Shown piece after piece: positions 1 to 5,955 of a stretch of 15,092 nt of DNA. The notes under the pieces were generated by a model that was given only the letters and a program-made list of their open reading frames with translations, did not search any database and was not told where the DNA came from. Positions within the stretch are counted from its first letter, which is position 1; every line of letters starts with the position of its first letter. A program made the translations under genes and the position numbers. The stretch covers positions 1 through 15,092 of the forward strand of contig CAYSRC010000049.1 in the NCBI GenBank assembly GCA_964433495.1, written 5' to 3'. The DNA comes from CAYSRC01 sp964433495. Its GTDB lineage: Bacteria; Bacillota; Clostridia; Oscillospirales; Ruminococcaceae.

Positions 1-60
1 AATATGCTTTATGCTGCGATTTTAGCTTGCCGCAAACAATCCCTACGCCGCGACGTCCCT

Positions 61-1089
61 TCAGCGTGAGAGCCTGCTCTTGAGTGCCTCGATGACCTCG
101 GCCTTCTCATCGTCCGAAAGAAAGGACGCCTCGGCGGAATAGATGTTCATTCGGATGATGTCGTCGAGCGAAAAGCCGCAGTCATCTATCGCATGGCGGT
201 ACTCGTCGTCGAGCGTCACCCCTGCGATGACGGGGTTGTCGGTGTTGATCGTCACATGCACGCCCGTCTCAAACAGACGCTTTATCGGGTGCTCCTTATA
301 CGACGGCTGTGTTTTGCACTGCACGTTGCTCGTTATGCACACCTCGAGCGTCGTGCCGCGCTCTGCCGCCTCGCGGCACAGCTGCTCGTCCTCGGCGATG
401 TGGTGGCCGTGGCCTATCCTGTCGGAGCCGAACTCAAACATCGCGGTGCGCACCGTCTCGGGGCCCTGGCTGTCGCCCGCGTGGCAGGTGAGGGGGACCC
501 CCTTCGCGTTCGCGATGTCAAACAGCTCTTTGAAGTCGGACAGCGGACAGATGCCCTCTGCGCCCGCGAGGTCGAACGCGTTCACCACGCCCGCCGCATG
601 GAACTCGCCCGCGAGCTTGGCCGTCTCGATGTTGGCGGCGCGGTTGACGTCGGCGGCGCCGATGCACATCGCGCACACGATGAGGCCGATCTTGATCTTC
701 GCGCCCTCGTCCCGCGCCCTGTTTATGCCGCGCTTTACCGCGACGATCGCCTCGCGCTGGGTGAGGCCCTTTCTTGTGTGCAGCTGGGGCGCAAAGCGGA
801 TGTCGGCATAGTACAGCCCCTCGCCGTCGAGGCGCTTGACGAGCTCATAGGCGACCGTTGTCAACGCCGCCTCGTCCTGAAGCACCGCGAGCGGCAGGTC
901 AAACAGGGTGAGGTACTTGTTGACGGAGTCATAGTCGGGGCCGTAGGTGACAAACCCCGCAAGCCCCTCGGCGGTGTCGGCGGGCAGGGCTATCCCGCGC
1001 TCCTTCGCGAGTCTGAACAGGGTCCCGGCCGCGACGGCGCCGTCGAGATGACAGTGAAGATCGAATTTCGGGAAGTTGAATTCGCTCAT
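61..1089 (-). CDS. add: Adenosine deaminase family protein
   Basis: Probably a cytosolic purine-salvage enzyme that hydrolyses adenosine or deoxyadenosine to inosine or deoxyinosine plus ammonia with one metal ion. The 342-residue length fits bacterial adenosine deaminases. Visible motifs are the N-terminal metal-binding HCH (H12, H14) followed by LDG, CHAGD at 202-206, the GHGHH segment with H227, SNVQ at 254-257, and INTDNP with D284. Two pocket positions differ from the classical mouse enzyme: the general-acid Glu is Asp (D206), and the second Asp of the DD pair is Asn (N285), the latter common in bacterial members. I chose the ATG at 1089 because AGAGGT lies 6 nt upstream; a GTG at 1104 would include that ribosome binding site in the coding region. 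It is divergent from the PAP2 gene and has its own promoter. The fold is secure. The substrate is less so: adenine or aminodeoxyfutalosine deaminase relatives are alternatives. Confidence 0.9.
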   Translation of the reverse strand: MSEFNFPKFDLHCHLDGAVAAGTLFRLAKERGIALPADTAEGLAGFVTYGPDYDSVNKYLTLFDLPLAVLQDEAALTTVAYELVKRLDGEGLYYADIRFAPQLHTRKGLTQREAIVAVKRGINRARDEGAKIKIGLIVCAMCIGAADVNRAANIETAKLAGEFHAAGVVNAFDLAGAEGICPLSDFKELFDIANAKGVPLTCHAGDSQGPETVRTAMFEFGSDRIGHGHHIAEDEQLCREAAERGTTLEVCITSNVQCKTQPSYKEHPIKRLFETGVHVTINTDNPVIAGVTLDDEYRHAIDDCGFSLDDIIRMNIYSAEASFLSDDEKAEVIEALKSRLSR

Positions 1090-1171
1090 TTTGATACCTC
1101 TCACCGTTTGTTTTTTGAAGGGAGGGGCCGTCGCGTGCCTTCCGCCGCGCCCCCTCCCGTGTGTTAAGACT

Positions 1172-1200
1172 ATTTTAACTCATTTGCAGTTTAAGGTAAA
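1172..1200 (-). promoter_or_regulatory. Putative sigma-A-type promoter of the adenosine deaminase gene
   Basis: Reading the minus strand, TTTACC (1200-1195, 4/6 match to -35) is followed after 17 nt by TAAAAT (1177-1172, 5/6 match to -10). This sits about 85 bp upstream of the chosen start codon. It is a pattern match only, with no data on transcription. Confidence 0.5.
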
Positions 1201-1218
1201 GGATATTTATTTGCCTCG

Positions 1219-1244
1219 GCGCGGCGCGAAGGGGCGCGCCGCGC
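1219..1244. repeat. GC-rich hairpin between divergent promoters
   Basis: A perfect 10-bp inverted repeat, GCGCGGCGCG / CGCGCCGCGC, with a 6-nt loop AAGGGG. It lies between the minus-strand promoter of the deaminase gene and the plus-strand promoter of the PAP2 gene. It has no T-tract on either side, so it is not a classical terminator. It could be a cruciform or a protein site, but function is unknown. Confidence 0.45.
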
Positions 1245-1279
1245 GGCGTCTGAGACCCACAGACGCGCCGAAATGGCGG

Positions 1280-1307
1280 TTGAAAAAGCGGGGATATGTG
1301 GTATACT
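1280..1307 (+). promoter_or_regulatory. Putative promoter of the PAP2 gene with extended -10
   Basis: TTGAAA (1280-1285, 5/6) is separated by 16 nt from TATACT (1302-1307, 5/6). TG at 1299-1300 plus one base gives an extended -10 element. This is the best promoter-like string in the window. A start near 1314 would leave a ~50-nt leader containing a weak 5-bp hairpin with a T-run (1319-1338). Confidence 0.65.
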
Positions 1308-1364
1308 TTAAAAACATCACGGGAGACGCCCCGTTTTTGCTACTCTCCGCGAGGTGGTTCTCCT

Positions 1365-2300
1365 ATGAGCTTTTTATATCTTTTGCAGGACATGAGGACG
1401 CCGTTCGGCGAGTGTGTCATGAGCCTTTTGACGCGCCTCGGCGAGGAGACGGTCGCCGTCGCGGTGATCTGCGTGCTGTTTTGGTGTGTCGACAAGCGGG
1501 TCGCCTACTGCGTCGGCGCGTCCTACTTTTTCTCGGGCCTTGCGGTGCAGAGCCTGAAGCTTGCCTGCAAGGTCCCCCGCCCGTGGGTCGCCGACCCGTC
1601 GTTCACGCCCGTTAAGAGCGCCGTGCCCGCGGCGACGGGATACTCGTTCCCAAGCGGTCACACCCAGTCGGCGGGCTCGCTCTACGGCACGGCGGGGCTG
1701 CTTGCCAAAAATGCGGCCGTCAAGGCGGCCCTTTTTTTGACGGCCGTCGCCGTGGGCTTTTCGCGCATGTATCTCGGCGTGCACACCCCCGCCGACGTCG
1801 CCGCGGGCCTTGCATTGTCACTCGGGGTCTCTGCGGCCGTGTGCGCGCTGTTCAAAAGGTTTTGTGACAGAGCGCGGTTTGCGCCGGCGCTCGCGTCGGC
1901 CGTCGGCTTTTTTGCCGCGGCGTCGCTTGTCTATGCGGCGCTTTTAAGCGGCGAAAGCGATTTCGGCTATCTCGCCGACAGCTGCAAAACCGCGGGCGCG
2001 GCGTTCGGCTTTGCGCTGGGTCTCTGCCTTGAGCGCCGCTTCGTCAACTTTGACACGGCGGCCCCGTGTTTTGCCGCGCAGGCGGCAAAGGCGGCGGTCG
2101 GCCTTGCGGTTGCGGCGGGGCTGAGGGCGGGCCTCAAGGCCGTACTCGGCGGGGGCGCGCTCGCGGGCGCCGTGCGGTATTTTGCGGTCGTGATGTGGAT
2201 TTTGGTCGTCTATCCGCTGCTTTTCGACAGGGTGCTGTCGGGGCGGGCCGCGCGCAAAGAGGGGCGCAGCGACAGCCTCGAGAGCTCGCGTGAGGCTTAA
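1365..2300 (+). CDS. PAP2-family membrane phosphatase
   Basis: A multi-pass membrane protein of 311 residues with the full phosphatidic acid phosphatase type 2 signature. Motif 1 is K65 with R72-P73 (KX6RP), motif 2 is PSGH at 96-99, and motif 3 is S133-R134 with H140 and D144 (SRX5HX3D). The family dephosphorylates lipid phosphates or pyrophosphates such as phosphatidic acid, phosphatidylglycerophosphate or undecaprenyl pyrophosphate at the membrane surface; which one applies here cannot be read. After the catalytic core (about 1-190), several more hydrophobic segments extend to about residue 300, making it longer than minimal PAP2 enzymes. The ATG at 1365 is preferred because GAGGTGG lies 7 nt upstream; an in-frame ATG at 1296 lacks a site and would overlap the promoter. 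The protein ends in a charged tail. No partner gene is adjacent. Confidence 0.88.
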   Translation: MSFLYLLQDMRTPFGECVMSLLTRLGEETVAVAVICVLFWCVDKRVAYCVGASYFFSGLAVQSLKLACKVPRPWVADPSFTPVKSAVPAATGYSFPSGHTQSAGSLYGTAGLLAKNAAVKAALFLTAVAVGFSRMYLGVHTPADVAAGLALSLGVSAAVCALFKRFCDRARFAPALASAVGFFAAASLVYAALLSGESDFGYLADSCKTAGAAFGFALGLCLERRFVNFDTAAPCFAAQAAKAAVGLAVAAGLRAGLKAVLGGGALAGAVRYFAVVMWILVVYPLLFDRVLSGRAARKEGRSDSLESSREA

Positions 2301-2354
2301 GCGTCATTTGTTTCTTTAGCTTGCCGCGGCGCCGGGGGCCACGGCCGTTTTCGG

Positions 2355-2443
2355 CCGGCGTGCAAAGGGGCCCCGCCCCGCCGAGACTCTTTTGCGCCGG
2401 GGAACAAACGGCCCCGTGCGGCGTAAAGCGACCCCGCGGGGCC
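2355..2443 (+). promoter_or_regulatory. Structured leader upstream of mntP
   Basis: The 209-bp gap between the PAP2 stop and the mntP start contains two strong hairpins. The first (2355-2400) pairs CCGGC/GCCGG, then, past a 2-nt GT bulge, GCAAAGGGG with CTCTTTTGC (two wobbles). The second (2410-2443) pairs GGCCCC/GGGGCC, then, past the same GT bulge, GCGG/CCGC. Neither ends in a clean U-tract; the second is followed shortly by CTTTTG. MntP genes are often controlled by the manganese-sensing yybP-ykoY riboswitch, but I cannot find its conserved core here. The region may be a terminator of the PAP2 transcript or an uncharacterised leader. Confidence 0.35.
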
Positions 2444-2509
2444 GCGGCGGCTTTTGTCCTTTGATCTTTGAATCTATCTCAAAAAATCATTTTGGGGAGG
2501 GATGTGTCC

Positions 2510-3079
2510 TTGACTGCGGTCGAGATTTTTATCCTTGCGGCGGGGCTCGCCGCCGACGCGTTTGCGGTGTCGATGTGCCTCGGCCTCACGCTCAAAAAAT
2601 TCAGCGCGGCAAAGGCCGCCCGCTCGTCGCTGTTTTTCGGCGGCTTTCAGGCGCTCATGCCGGCGGCGGGCTGGCTGCTGGGCTCGGGCTTTGAGCGCTA
2701 TATTTCGGACTTCGACCACTGGATCGCGTTCGCGCTGCTGGCCCTTATCGGCGGCAAGATGATTTTTGACGCGCTTAAGGGGGAGGACGAGCGGTGCGCG
2801 GACGACGCGTTTGCCCCGAAGAGGCTGCTTGTGCTCGCGGTCGCGACAAGCATCGACGCGCTCGCCGTCGGCATAACCTTCGCATTTCTCGGCACGGGCA
2901 TCCTGCTGCCCGTGAGCGTGATAGGCGCGGTGACCTTTGCGCTCTCCTTTGTCGGGGTATACATCGGCTCCCGCTTCGGCGAGCGGTTTAAAAGGTTTTC
3001 CGAAATCGCGGGCGGCACGGTGCTGATCGCCATCGGCCTCAAGATCCTGCTCGAGCATCTCGGCGTGCTGCCCTTTTAA
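2510..3079 (+). CDS. mntP: Manganese efflux pump MntP
   Basis: An inner-membrane exporter of the MntP (formerly DUF204) family, expected to expel Mn2+. The 189-residue protein shows the internal duplication of the family: about six hydrophobic segments with two related acidic motifs, DAFAVS (D16) in the first helix and TSIDALAVG (D116) in the second half, which line the ion path in family members. A charged loop (about 90-103, GEDERCADDAF) separates the halves. I chose the TTG at 2510 because GGGGAGGG ends 8 nt before it and the resulting N-terminus aligns with typical MntP starts. A GTG at 2504 is too close to the site, and a TTG at 2468 adds 14 atypical residues. A structured leader lies upstream. 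Neighbouring DUF1540 and rubrerythrin genes suggest a metal and oxidative stress neighbourhood, but this is only inferred. Confidence 0.92.
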   Translation: MTAVEIFILAAGLAADAFAVSMCLGLTLKKFSAAKAARSSLFFGGFQALMPAAGWLLGSGFERYISDFDHWIAFALLALIGGKMIFDALKGEDERCADDAFAPKRLLVLAVATSIDALAVGITFAFLGTGILLPVSVIGAVTFALSFVGVYIGSRFGERFKRFSEIAGGTVLIAIGLKILLEHLGVLPF

Positions 3080-3084
3080 GGCCG

Positions 3085-3103
3085 AAGCGGCGGGGGCCGC
3101 TTT
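3085..3103 (+). terminator. Weak intrinsic terminator after mntP
   Basis: AAGCGGC (3085-3091) pairs with GCCGCTT (3096-3102) around a GGGG loop, starting 6 nt after the mntP stop. Only three T residues follow, so termination may be partial and read-through into the DUF1540 gene is possible. Confidence 0.4.
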
Positions 3104-3209
3104 GCGCAGAAGCGCGGGACCGTCAAAAACACGGGCGGGCATGTATAAAGGGCGGCCGCCCCGGCAACAATAGAGGTACAACCGAAAACAAACGGAGGTA
3201 TCCTCAGAG

Positions 3210-3425
3210 ATGAACAACTGTGAAGCCAACAGATGCATCAAGTGCAGCGTGACCAGCTGCAAGCACCATTGTGACAACGAGAACTACTGCTCGCTCGACT
3301 GCGTGTGCATCGGCACCCACGAGAGCGACCCCGCGATGAACCAGTGCACCGACTGCCGCAGCTTTGAGAACGTCAACCCCTACGAGCAGTTTAAGGCGGT
3401 CAGCGAGAGCGAGTCCGAGGGATAA
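3210..3425 (+). CDS. DUF1540 domain-containing Cys-rich small protein
   Basis: A 71-residue protein matching the DUF1540 pattern found in anaerobic and spore-forming Bacillota. It has ten cysteines (positions 4, 9, 12, 17, 21, 27, 31, 33, 46 and 49), including the core CSVTSCKHH, a C-x3-C-x-C-x-G element and a closing TDCRSF. The spacing suggests metal or zinc binding, but the biochemical role of the family is unknown to me. The protein has no signal peptide or membrane segment and ends in an acidic Ser/Glu tail. GGAGG at 3194-3198 lies 11 nt before the ATG, slightly long but acceptable. A bidirectional-looking terminator follows, so the gene is probably mono- or bicistronic with mntP at most. 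The family is recognised with good confidence; function is open. Confidence 0.88.
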   Translation: MNNCEANRCIKCSVTSCKHHCDNENYCSLDCVCIGTHESDPAMNQCTDCRSFENVNPYEQFKAVSESESEG

Positions 3426-3465
3426 CCCCCCGCGCCGAGCAACACGGCGATGTTCTCTTTTAATG

Positions 3466-3526
3466 AAAAAGTGCGCGCGGCGCCCCCGTCCGACTGCGGA
3501 CACAAGGGGCGTTGCGCGCCTTTTTT
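3466..3526 (+). terminator. Strong intrinsic terminator after the DUF1540 gene
   Basis: GCGCGCGGCGCCCC (3473-3486) pairs with GGGGCGTTGCGCGC (3506-3519), with two G-T wobbles, giving 14 continuous pairs. An inner TCCG/CGGA stem (3489-3492 and 3497-3500) lies in the loop. Six T follow (3521-3526) and five A precede (3466-3470), so it could also act on the opposite strand. A smaller CGCCG/CGGCG hairpin just upstream (about 3433-3449) may be a second element. Confidence 0.85.
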
Positions 3527-3586
3527 CGTGAACCGTAAACCGCGGCGTCGGGGCCCGGGCGCAGGCCTTTGAGACGCTCCGCCGAG

Positions 3587-3615
3587 TTGACAACCCCCGC
3601 CGGGTGTAGTACATT
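3587..3615 (+). promoter_or_regulatory. Putative rubrerythrin promoter
   Basis: A perfect -35 TTGACA (3587-3592) is followed after 17 nt by TACATT (3610-3615, 4/6), with CATTAT at 19 nt as an alternative -10. It lies downstream of the DUF1540 terminator and leaves a leader of roughly 155 nt before the rubrerythrin start. Confidence 0.6.
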
Positions 3616-3697
3616 ATAGCTTGAGCGGCGCAATCGGGACGTTGCGCGGCCCGGCTGCTGCCCGCCCTCGCGGACAGGGCCGCCCGTGCTTATCACC

Positions 3698-3752
3698 GCC
3701 TGTACAGGCCGCCGCCCGAAACACAGGATAACGGGGCCCGGCCCCTTATTTT
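3698..3752 (+). promoter_or_regulatory. Palindrome and terminator-like hairpin in the rubrerythrin leader
   Basis: Two elements lie between the promoter and ribosome binding site. GCCTGTACAGGC (3698-3709) is a perfect 12-bp palindrome that could be an operator. At 3728-3749, ATAA and GGGGC pair with GCCCC and TTAT around a CCG loop, followed by TTTT, which resembles an attenuator just 13 nt before the ribosome binding site. No known regulator motif (for example PerR) is matched; the regulatory role is inferred. Confidence 0.35.
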
Positions 3753-3777
3753 GAAAACAGAAACGGAGGGTTCTGAA

Positions 3778-4311
3778 ATGGAGCTCAAGGGATCAAAGAC
3801 CGAAAAAAACCTCATGGAGGCATTTGCGGGCGAGAGCCAGGCGCGCAACAAATACACCTATTTTGCAAGCGCCGCAAAAAAGGCGGGGTATGAGCAGATC
3901 GCCGCGCTGTTCCTCAAGACGGCGGAGAACGAGAAGGAACACGCAAAGCTGTGGTTCAAGGCGCTCGGCGGCATCGGCGACACCGTGCAAAATCTCAAGG
4001 CTGCGGCCGAGGGCGAGAACTACGAGTGGACCGACATGTACGCCCGCTTTGCCAAAGAGGCGGAGGAGGAGGGCTTCACCGAGCTCGCGGCGCAGTTCCG
4101 CGGCGTGGGCGAGATCGAGCGCGCGCACGAGAAGCGCTACCTCGCGCTGCTCCACAATGTCGAGATGCAGAAGGTGTTTGAAAAGAGCGAGGAGACGATG
4201 TGGGAGTGCCGCAACTGCGGGCACCTCGTCATCGGCAAAAAGGCGCCCGAGGTCTGCCCCGTGTGCAAGCACCCGCAGAGCTATTTTGAGGTTCGCGCCG
4301 AGAACTATTGA
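3778..4311 (+). CDS. rbr: Rubrerythrin
   Basis: A cytosolic non-haem diiron protein that reduces hydrogen peroxide in anaerobes using electrons passed through its rubredoxin domain. The 177-residue protein has the standard two-part layout. The four-helix ferritin-like domain (about 1-135) carries the diiron ligands E19, E52-x-x-H55, a central E-rich helix (EAEEEG near 94-99) and E114-x-x-H117. The C-terminal rubredoxin-like domain has CxxC pairs C144/C147 and C160/C163. The ATG at 3778 is chosen because GGAGGG ends 7 nt upstream; an upstream in-frame start at 3751 would add nine residues that overlap this site. It has its own TTGACA promoter and a structured leader, and ends at two stacked terminators, so it is likely monocistronic. 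Together with mntP upstream it indicates a metal and peroxide defence neighbourhood. Confidence 0.96.
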   Translation: MELKGSKTEKNLMEAFAGESQARNKYTYFASAAKKAGYEQIAALFLKTAENEKEHAKLWFKALGGIGDTVQNLKAAAEGENYEWTDMYARFAKEAEEEGFTELAAQFRGVGEIERAHEKRYLALLHNVEMQKVFEKSEETMWECRNCGHLVIGKKAPEVCPVCKHPQSYFEVRAENY

Positions 4312-4343
4312 TTTTAGGCGCTTTTTCGACGGAAGCGCAGTTG

Positions 4344-4363
4344 AGCAACGGATGTTGCTTTTT
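4344..4363 (+). terminator. Intrinsic terminator after rubrerythrin
   Basis: AGCAAC (4344-4349) pairs with GTTGCT (4354-4359) around a GGAT loop, with a run of T through 4363. It starts 32 nt after the rubrerythrin stop and is immediately followed by a much stronger element. Confidence 0.75.
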
Positions 4364-4366
4364 ATG

Positions 4367-4412
4367 AAAACAGGGGGCAGGGCGGCTCGTGTGCCGTCCT
4401 GCCCCCTGTTTT
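4367..4412. terminator. Near-perfect bidirectional terminator
   Basis: A 20-bp stem with only one G-T wobble: arms 4367-4386 and 4393-4412, loop TCGTGT. The left arm starts AAAA and the right arm ends TTTT, so either strand gives a GC-rich hairpin followed by a U-tract. It backs up the rubrerythrin terminator and also faces the minus-strand LytTR/DUF3021 operon, whose transcripts would approach from the right. Confidence 0.88.
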
Positions 4413-4678
4413 CGGTGAGATTTGTTTGCATGGTGTTGTGCCGTGCGGCGCCGCTGCCCACGGCTGCATGGCGGGCGAGTCCGCGCGACCCCGGGGCGCA
4501 CAAAAGGCGTGGAGCCCATGGCCGGACGCTCTGAGTCCTGCTGTCCGCGCGTTCGTGCGGGGCGGTTTTTGCCCCGACACCGCGCCCGGGCCCCGCGCCT
4601 TCACCGTTCGTGCGGCGGCCCGCCGCGCCCCCTGCCGCCCGGCCGCAGCAGGCAGTCAGGCGGCAGGGCTCTCCTGTG
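4413..4678. other. Non-coding gap with GC-rich inverted repeats
   Basis: No convincing gene lies here; open frames lack ribosome binding sites and are arginine/proline-rich shadows. It contains GCCGTG/CACGGC (4440-4464), CGGGGC/GCCCCG with a GGTTTTT loop (4558-4576), and CCCTGCCGCC/GGCGGCAGGG (4630-4668). The last lies just past the stop of the minus-strand DUF3021 gene and could aid its 3' end formation, though it lacks a T-tract. Confidence 0.5.
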
Positions 4679-5146
4679 TCAGGGCCGGCCGTCCTCGCCG
4701 CGCTCCTGCGCCTCTCTTTGTTTTCGGTACTGTCCGATAAGCCCGTCGTATTTTCTGCCCGTTATGCGGAAATAGATGTCAAAGCCCACGGTCATCACGA
4801 CGAATATCAGCAGAAAGATGCCGACAAAGAGGATCCACGCCCCCGTTTTGTCGGTCGGGAACCACTCCATCTTAAACGCGGCAAAGGACAGCAGCGGCAG
4901 AAACAGCAGCACGAACAGCAGGCTTCGCTGGGTGTACCGCATCTTTTTGATCACCCAGTCCGAAAAGCACACGGCCTGGATAAGCGAGCCCGCGACGCTC
5001 ATGAGCAGCAGCCCCCACAGGATCGCCGAGGGGACATCGCCGCCCCCGAACAGCGCGCTGAAGAACAGGTAAAAGAAGCAGGCCGCAGTGAAGATAAGGC
5101 TTGCGGAGGTCTTGATCTTTGCGACCCCGTTTAAAAAGTTTTTCAT
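4679..5146 (-). CDS. DUF3021 family membrane protein
   Basis: A 155-residue integral membrane protein with four hydrophobic segments at about 13-34, 37-61, 74-93 and 102-127. It ends in the family hallmark FDIYFRITGRKYDGLIGQYR-type segment (about 121-141) followed by a charged tail. DUF3021 proteins are commonly encoded directly after a LytTR regulator in Bacillota, as here. Its ATG overlaps the stop region of the LytTR gene by 4 nt, indicating translational coupling in one operon. By analogy with other membrane partners of LytTR proteins, it may sense an envelope signal or restrain its regulator; that is inference and no ligand can be read from the sequence. No transporter genes are attached, unlike some related loci. 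No obvious intrinsic terminator follows beyond GC-rich inverted repeats and the strong bidirectional hairpin ~270 bp away. Confidence 0.85.
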   Translation of the reverse strand: MKNFLNGVAKIKTSASLIFTAACFFYLFFSALFGGGDVPSAILWGLLLMSVAGSLIQAVCFSDWVIKKMRYTQRSLLFVLLFLPLLSFAAFKMEWFPTDKTGAWILFVGIFLLIFVVMTVGFDIYFRITGRKYDGLIGQYRKQREAQERGEDGRP

Positions 5147-5601
5147 TCGAATATCCCCCTTTCCATGCGCTCAAGCCTGCGCTTGAGCTCGTCGGCGTAT
5201 TGGCGCGAGACCATGATCTGCTCGCCGTTGTCCATCGTCACCAGCATCCTGCGGCCGAGCTCGGGCCGAACCGAGCGAACGCGGCGAAAGTTCAGGATGG
5301 CCGAGCGGCCCGCCCTGAAAAAGTCGAGCTCCCGCAGGGCGTCCTCCAGCTCATACAGCCGCAGCGCGCTGCCGTACACGGCGTCCGCCGTATACAAAAA
5401 GGTCCTTTTGTCGACGGTGTCGATGTACAGCACGTCCTTGGTGTCGAGCAGGTGCTGCTCGCCGTCCAAAATTCCCACCAGCTTTTTTTGATAGATCCGC
5501 AGAGACGCCACGAGCTTGAGGATGTCCTCGTCCGCGCGGGCGCAGTTGATGATGACCTCGGTCTCGGCGTATCGTTCATCCTGGTTAAGTGTGATCTTCA
5601 T
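5143..5601 (-). CDS. LytTR DNA-binding domain regulator
   Basis: A 152-residue transcription factor without a receiver domain. A short N-terminal region (about 1-48) precedes a LytTR domain at about 50-147, with the typical DVLYIDTVDKRTFLY strand, the FFRAGRSAILNFRRV segment (94-108) and the closing VSRQYADELKRRL (131-143). Proteins of this size paired with a DUF3021 gene often autoregulate their operon. The start has a good ribosome binding site (AGGGGGG about 7 nt upstream). Reading upstream on the minus strand, the sequence GCCCGTTAAAC (5637-5627) lies about 25 nt before the start codon and a near-identical GCCCGTTAAGC lies at 5784-5774. These partly resemble LytTR half-sites but are not proven. 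The pair is divergent from the S9 peptidase gene, which could therefore be a target. Confidence 0.9.
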   Translation of the reverse strand: MKITLNQDERYAETEVIINCARADEDILKLVASLRIYQKKLVGILDGEQHLLDTKDVLYIDTVDKRTFLYTADAVYGSALRLYELEDALRELDFFRAGRSAILNFRRVRSVRPELGRRMLVTMDNGEQIMVSRQYADELKRRLERMERGIFE

Positions 5602-5795
5602 GTGTCACCCCCCTTTTATGCTATTAGTTTAACGGGCCGCAAAGCGCGGTGCAACCCCGTTATACCGTGATGCCCGCCCGGGCCCCCGAGGGGTACAAAA
5701 CGGGCGACGGACGCAGCGTCCGCTTCGAGAATCCCCACGCAAAGCTTCGCAAGGGCGCCCGCTGTATCTGCGTGCTTAACGGGCACAATAAAACA

Positions 5796-5825
5796 ATGGC
5801 AAACGCCGCGCAAAAGATGTATAAT
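5796..5825 (+). promoter_or_regulatory. Putative promoter of the S9 peptidase gene
   Basis: A perfect -10 TATAAT (5820-5825), directly preceded by TG, lies 18 nt after ATGGCA (5796-5801, 4/6 match to -35). The predicted leader of about 120 nt contains GC-rich hairpins, including CCGCCG-CA-CGGCGG just before the ribosome binding site (about 5921-5935). Confidence 0.55.
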
Positions 5826-5955
5826 AAAAACCGTACAACCCACGGGGCTGCCCTCTCCCGCCTGCGGGCGGGACGGCGCAGGCGGGCCGCGGCGGCCGCG
5901 CGTTAACCGAACAGACAAAAACCGCCGCACGGCGGACATACGGGGGAGTGTTTTG

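Noticed and set aside
193..1167. 324-codon frame antisense to the adenosine deaminase gene
   Set aside because: It mirrors the real gene, runs through both its start and its promoter, and shows no recognisable domain.
2301..2509. yybP-ykoY manganese riboswitch before mntP
   Set aside because: Expected from the gene family, but the conserved core sequences are not visible; only unrelated hairpins are present.
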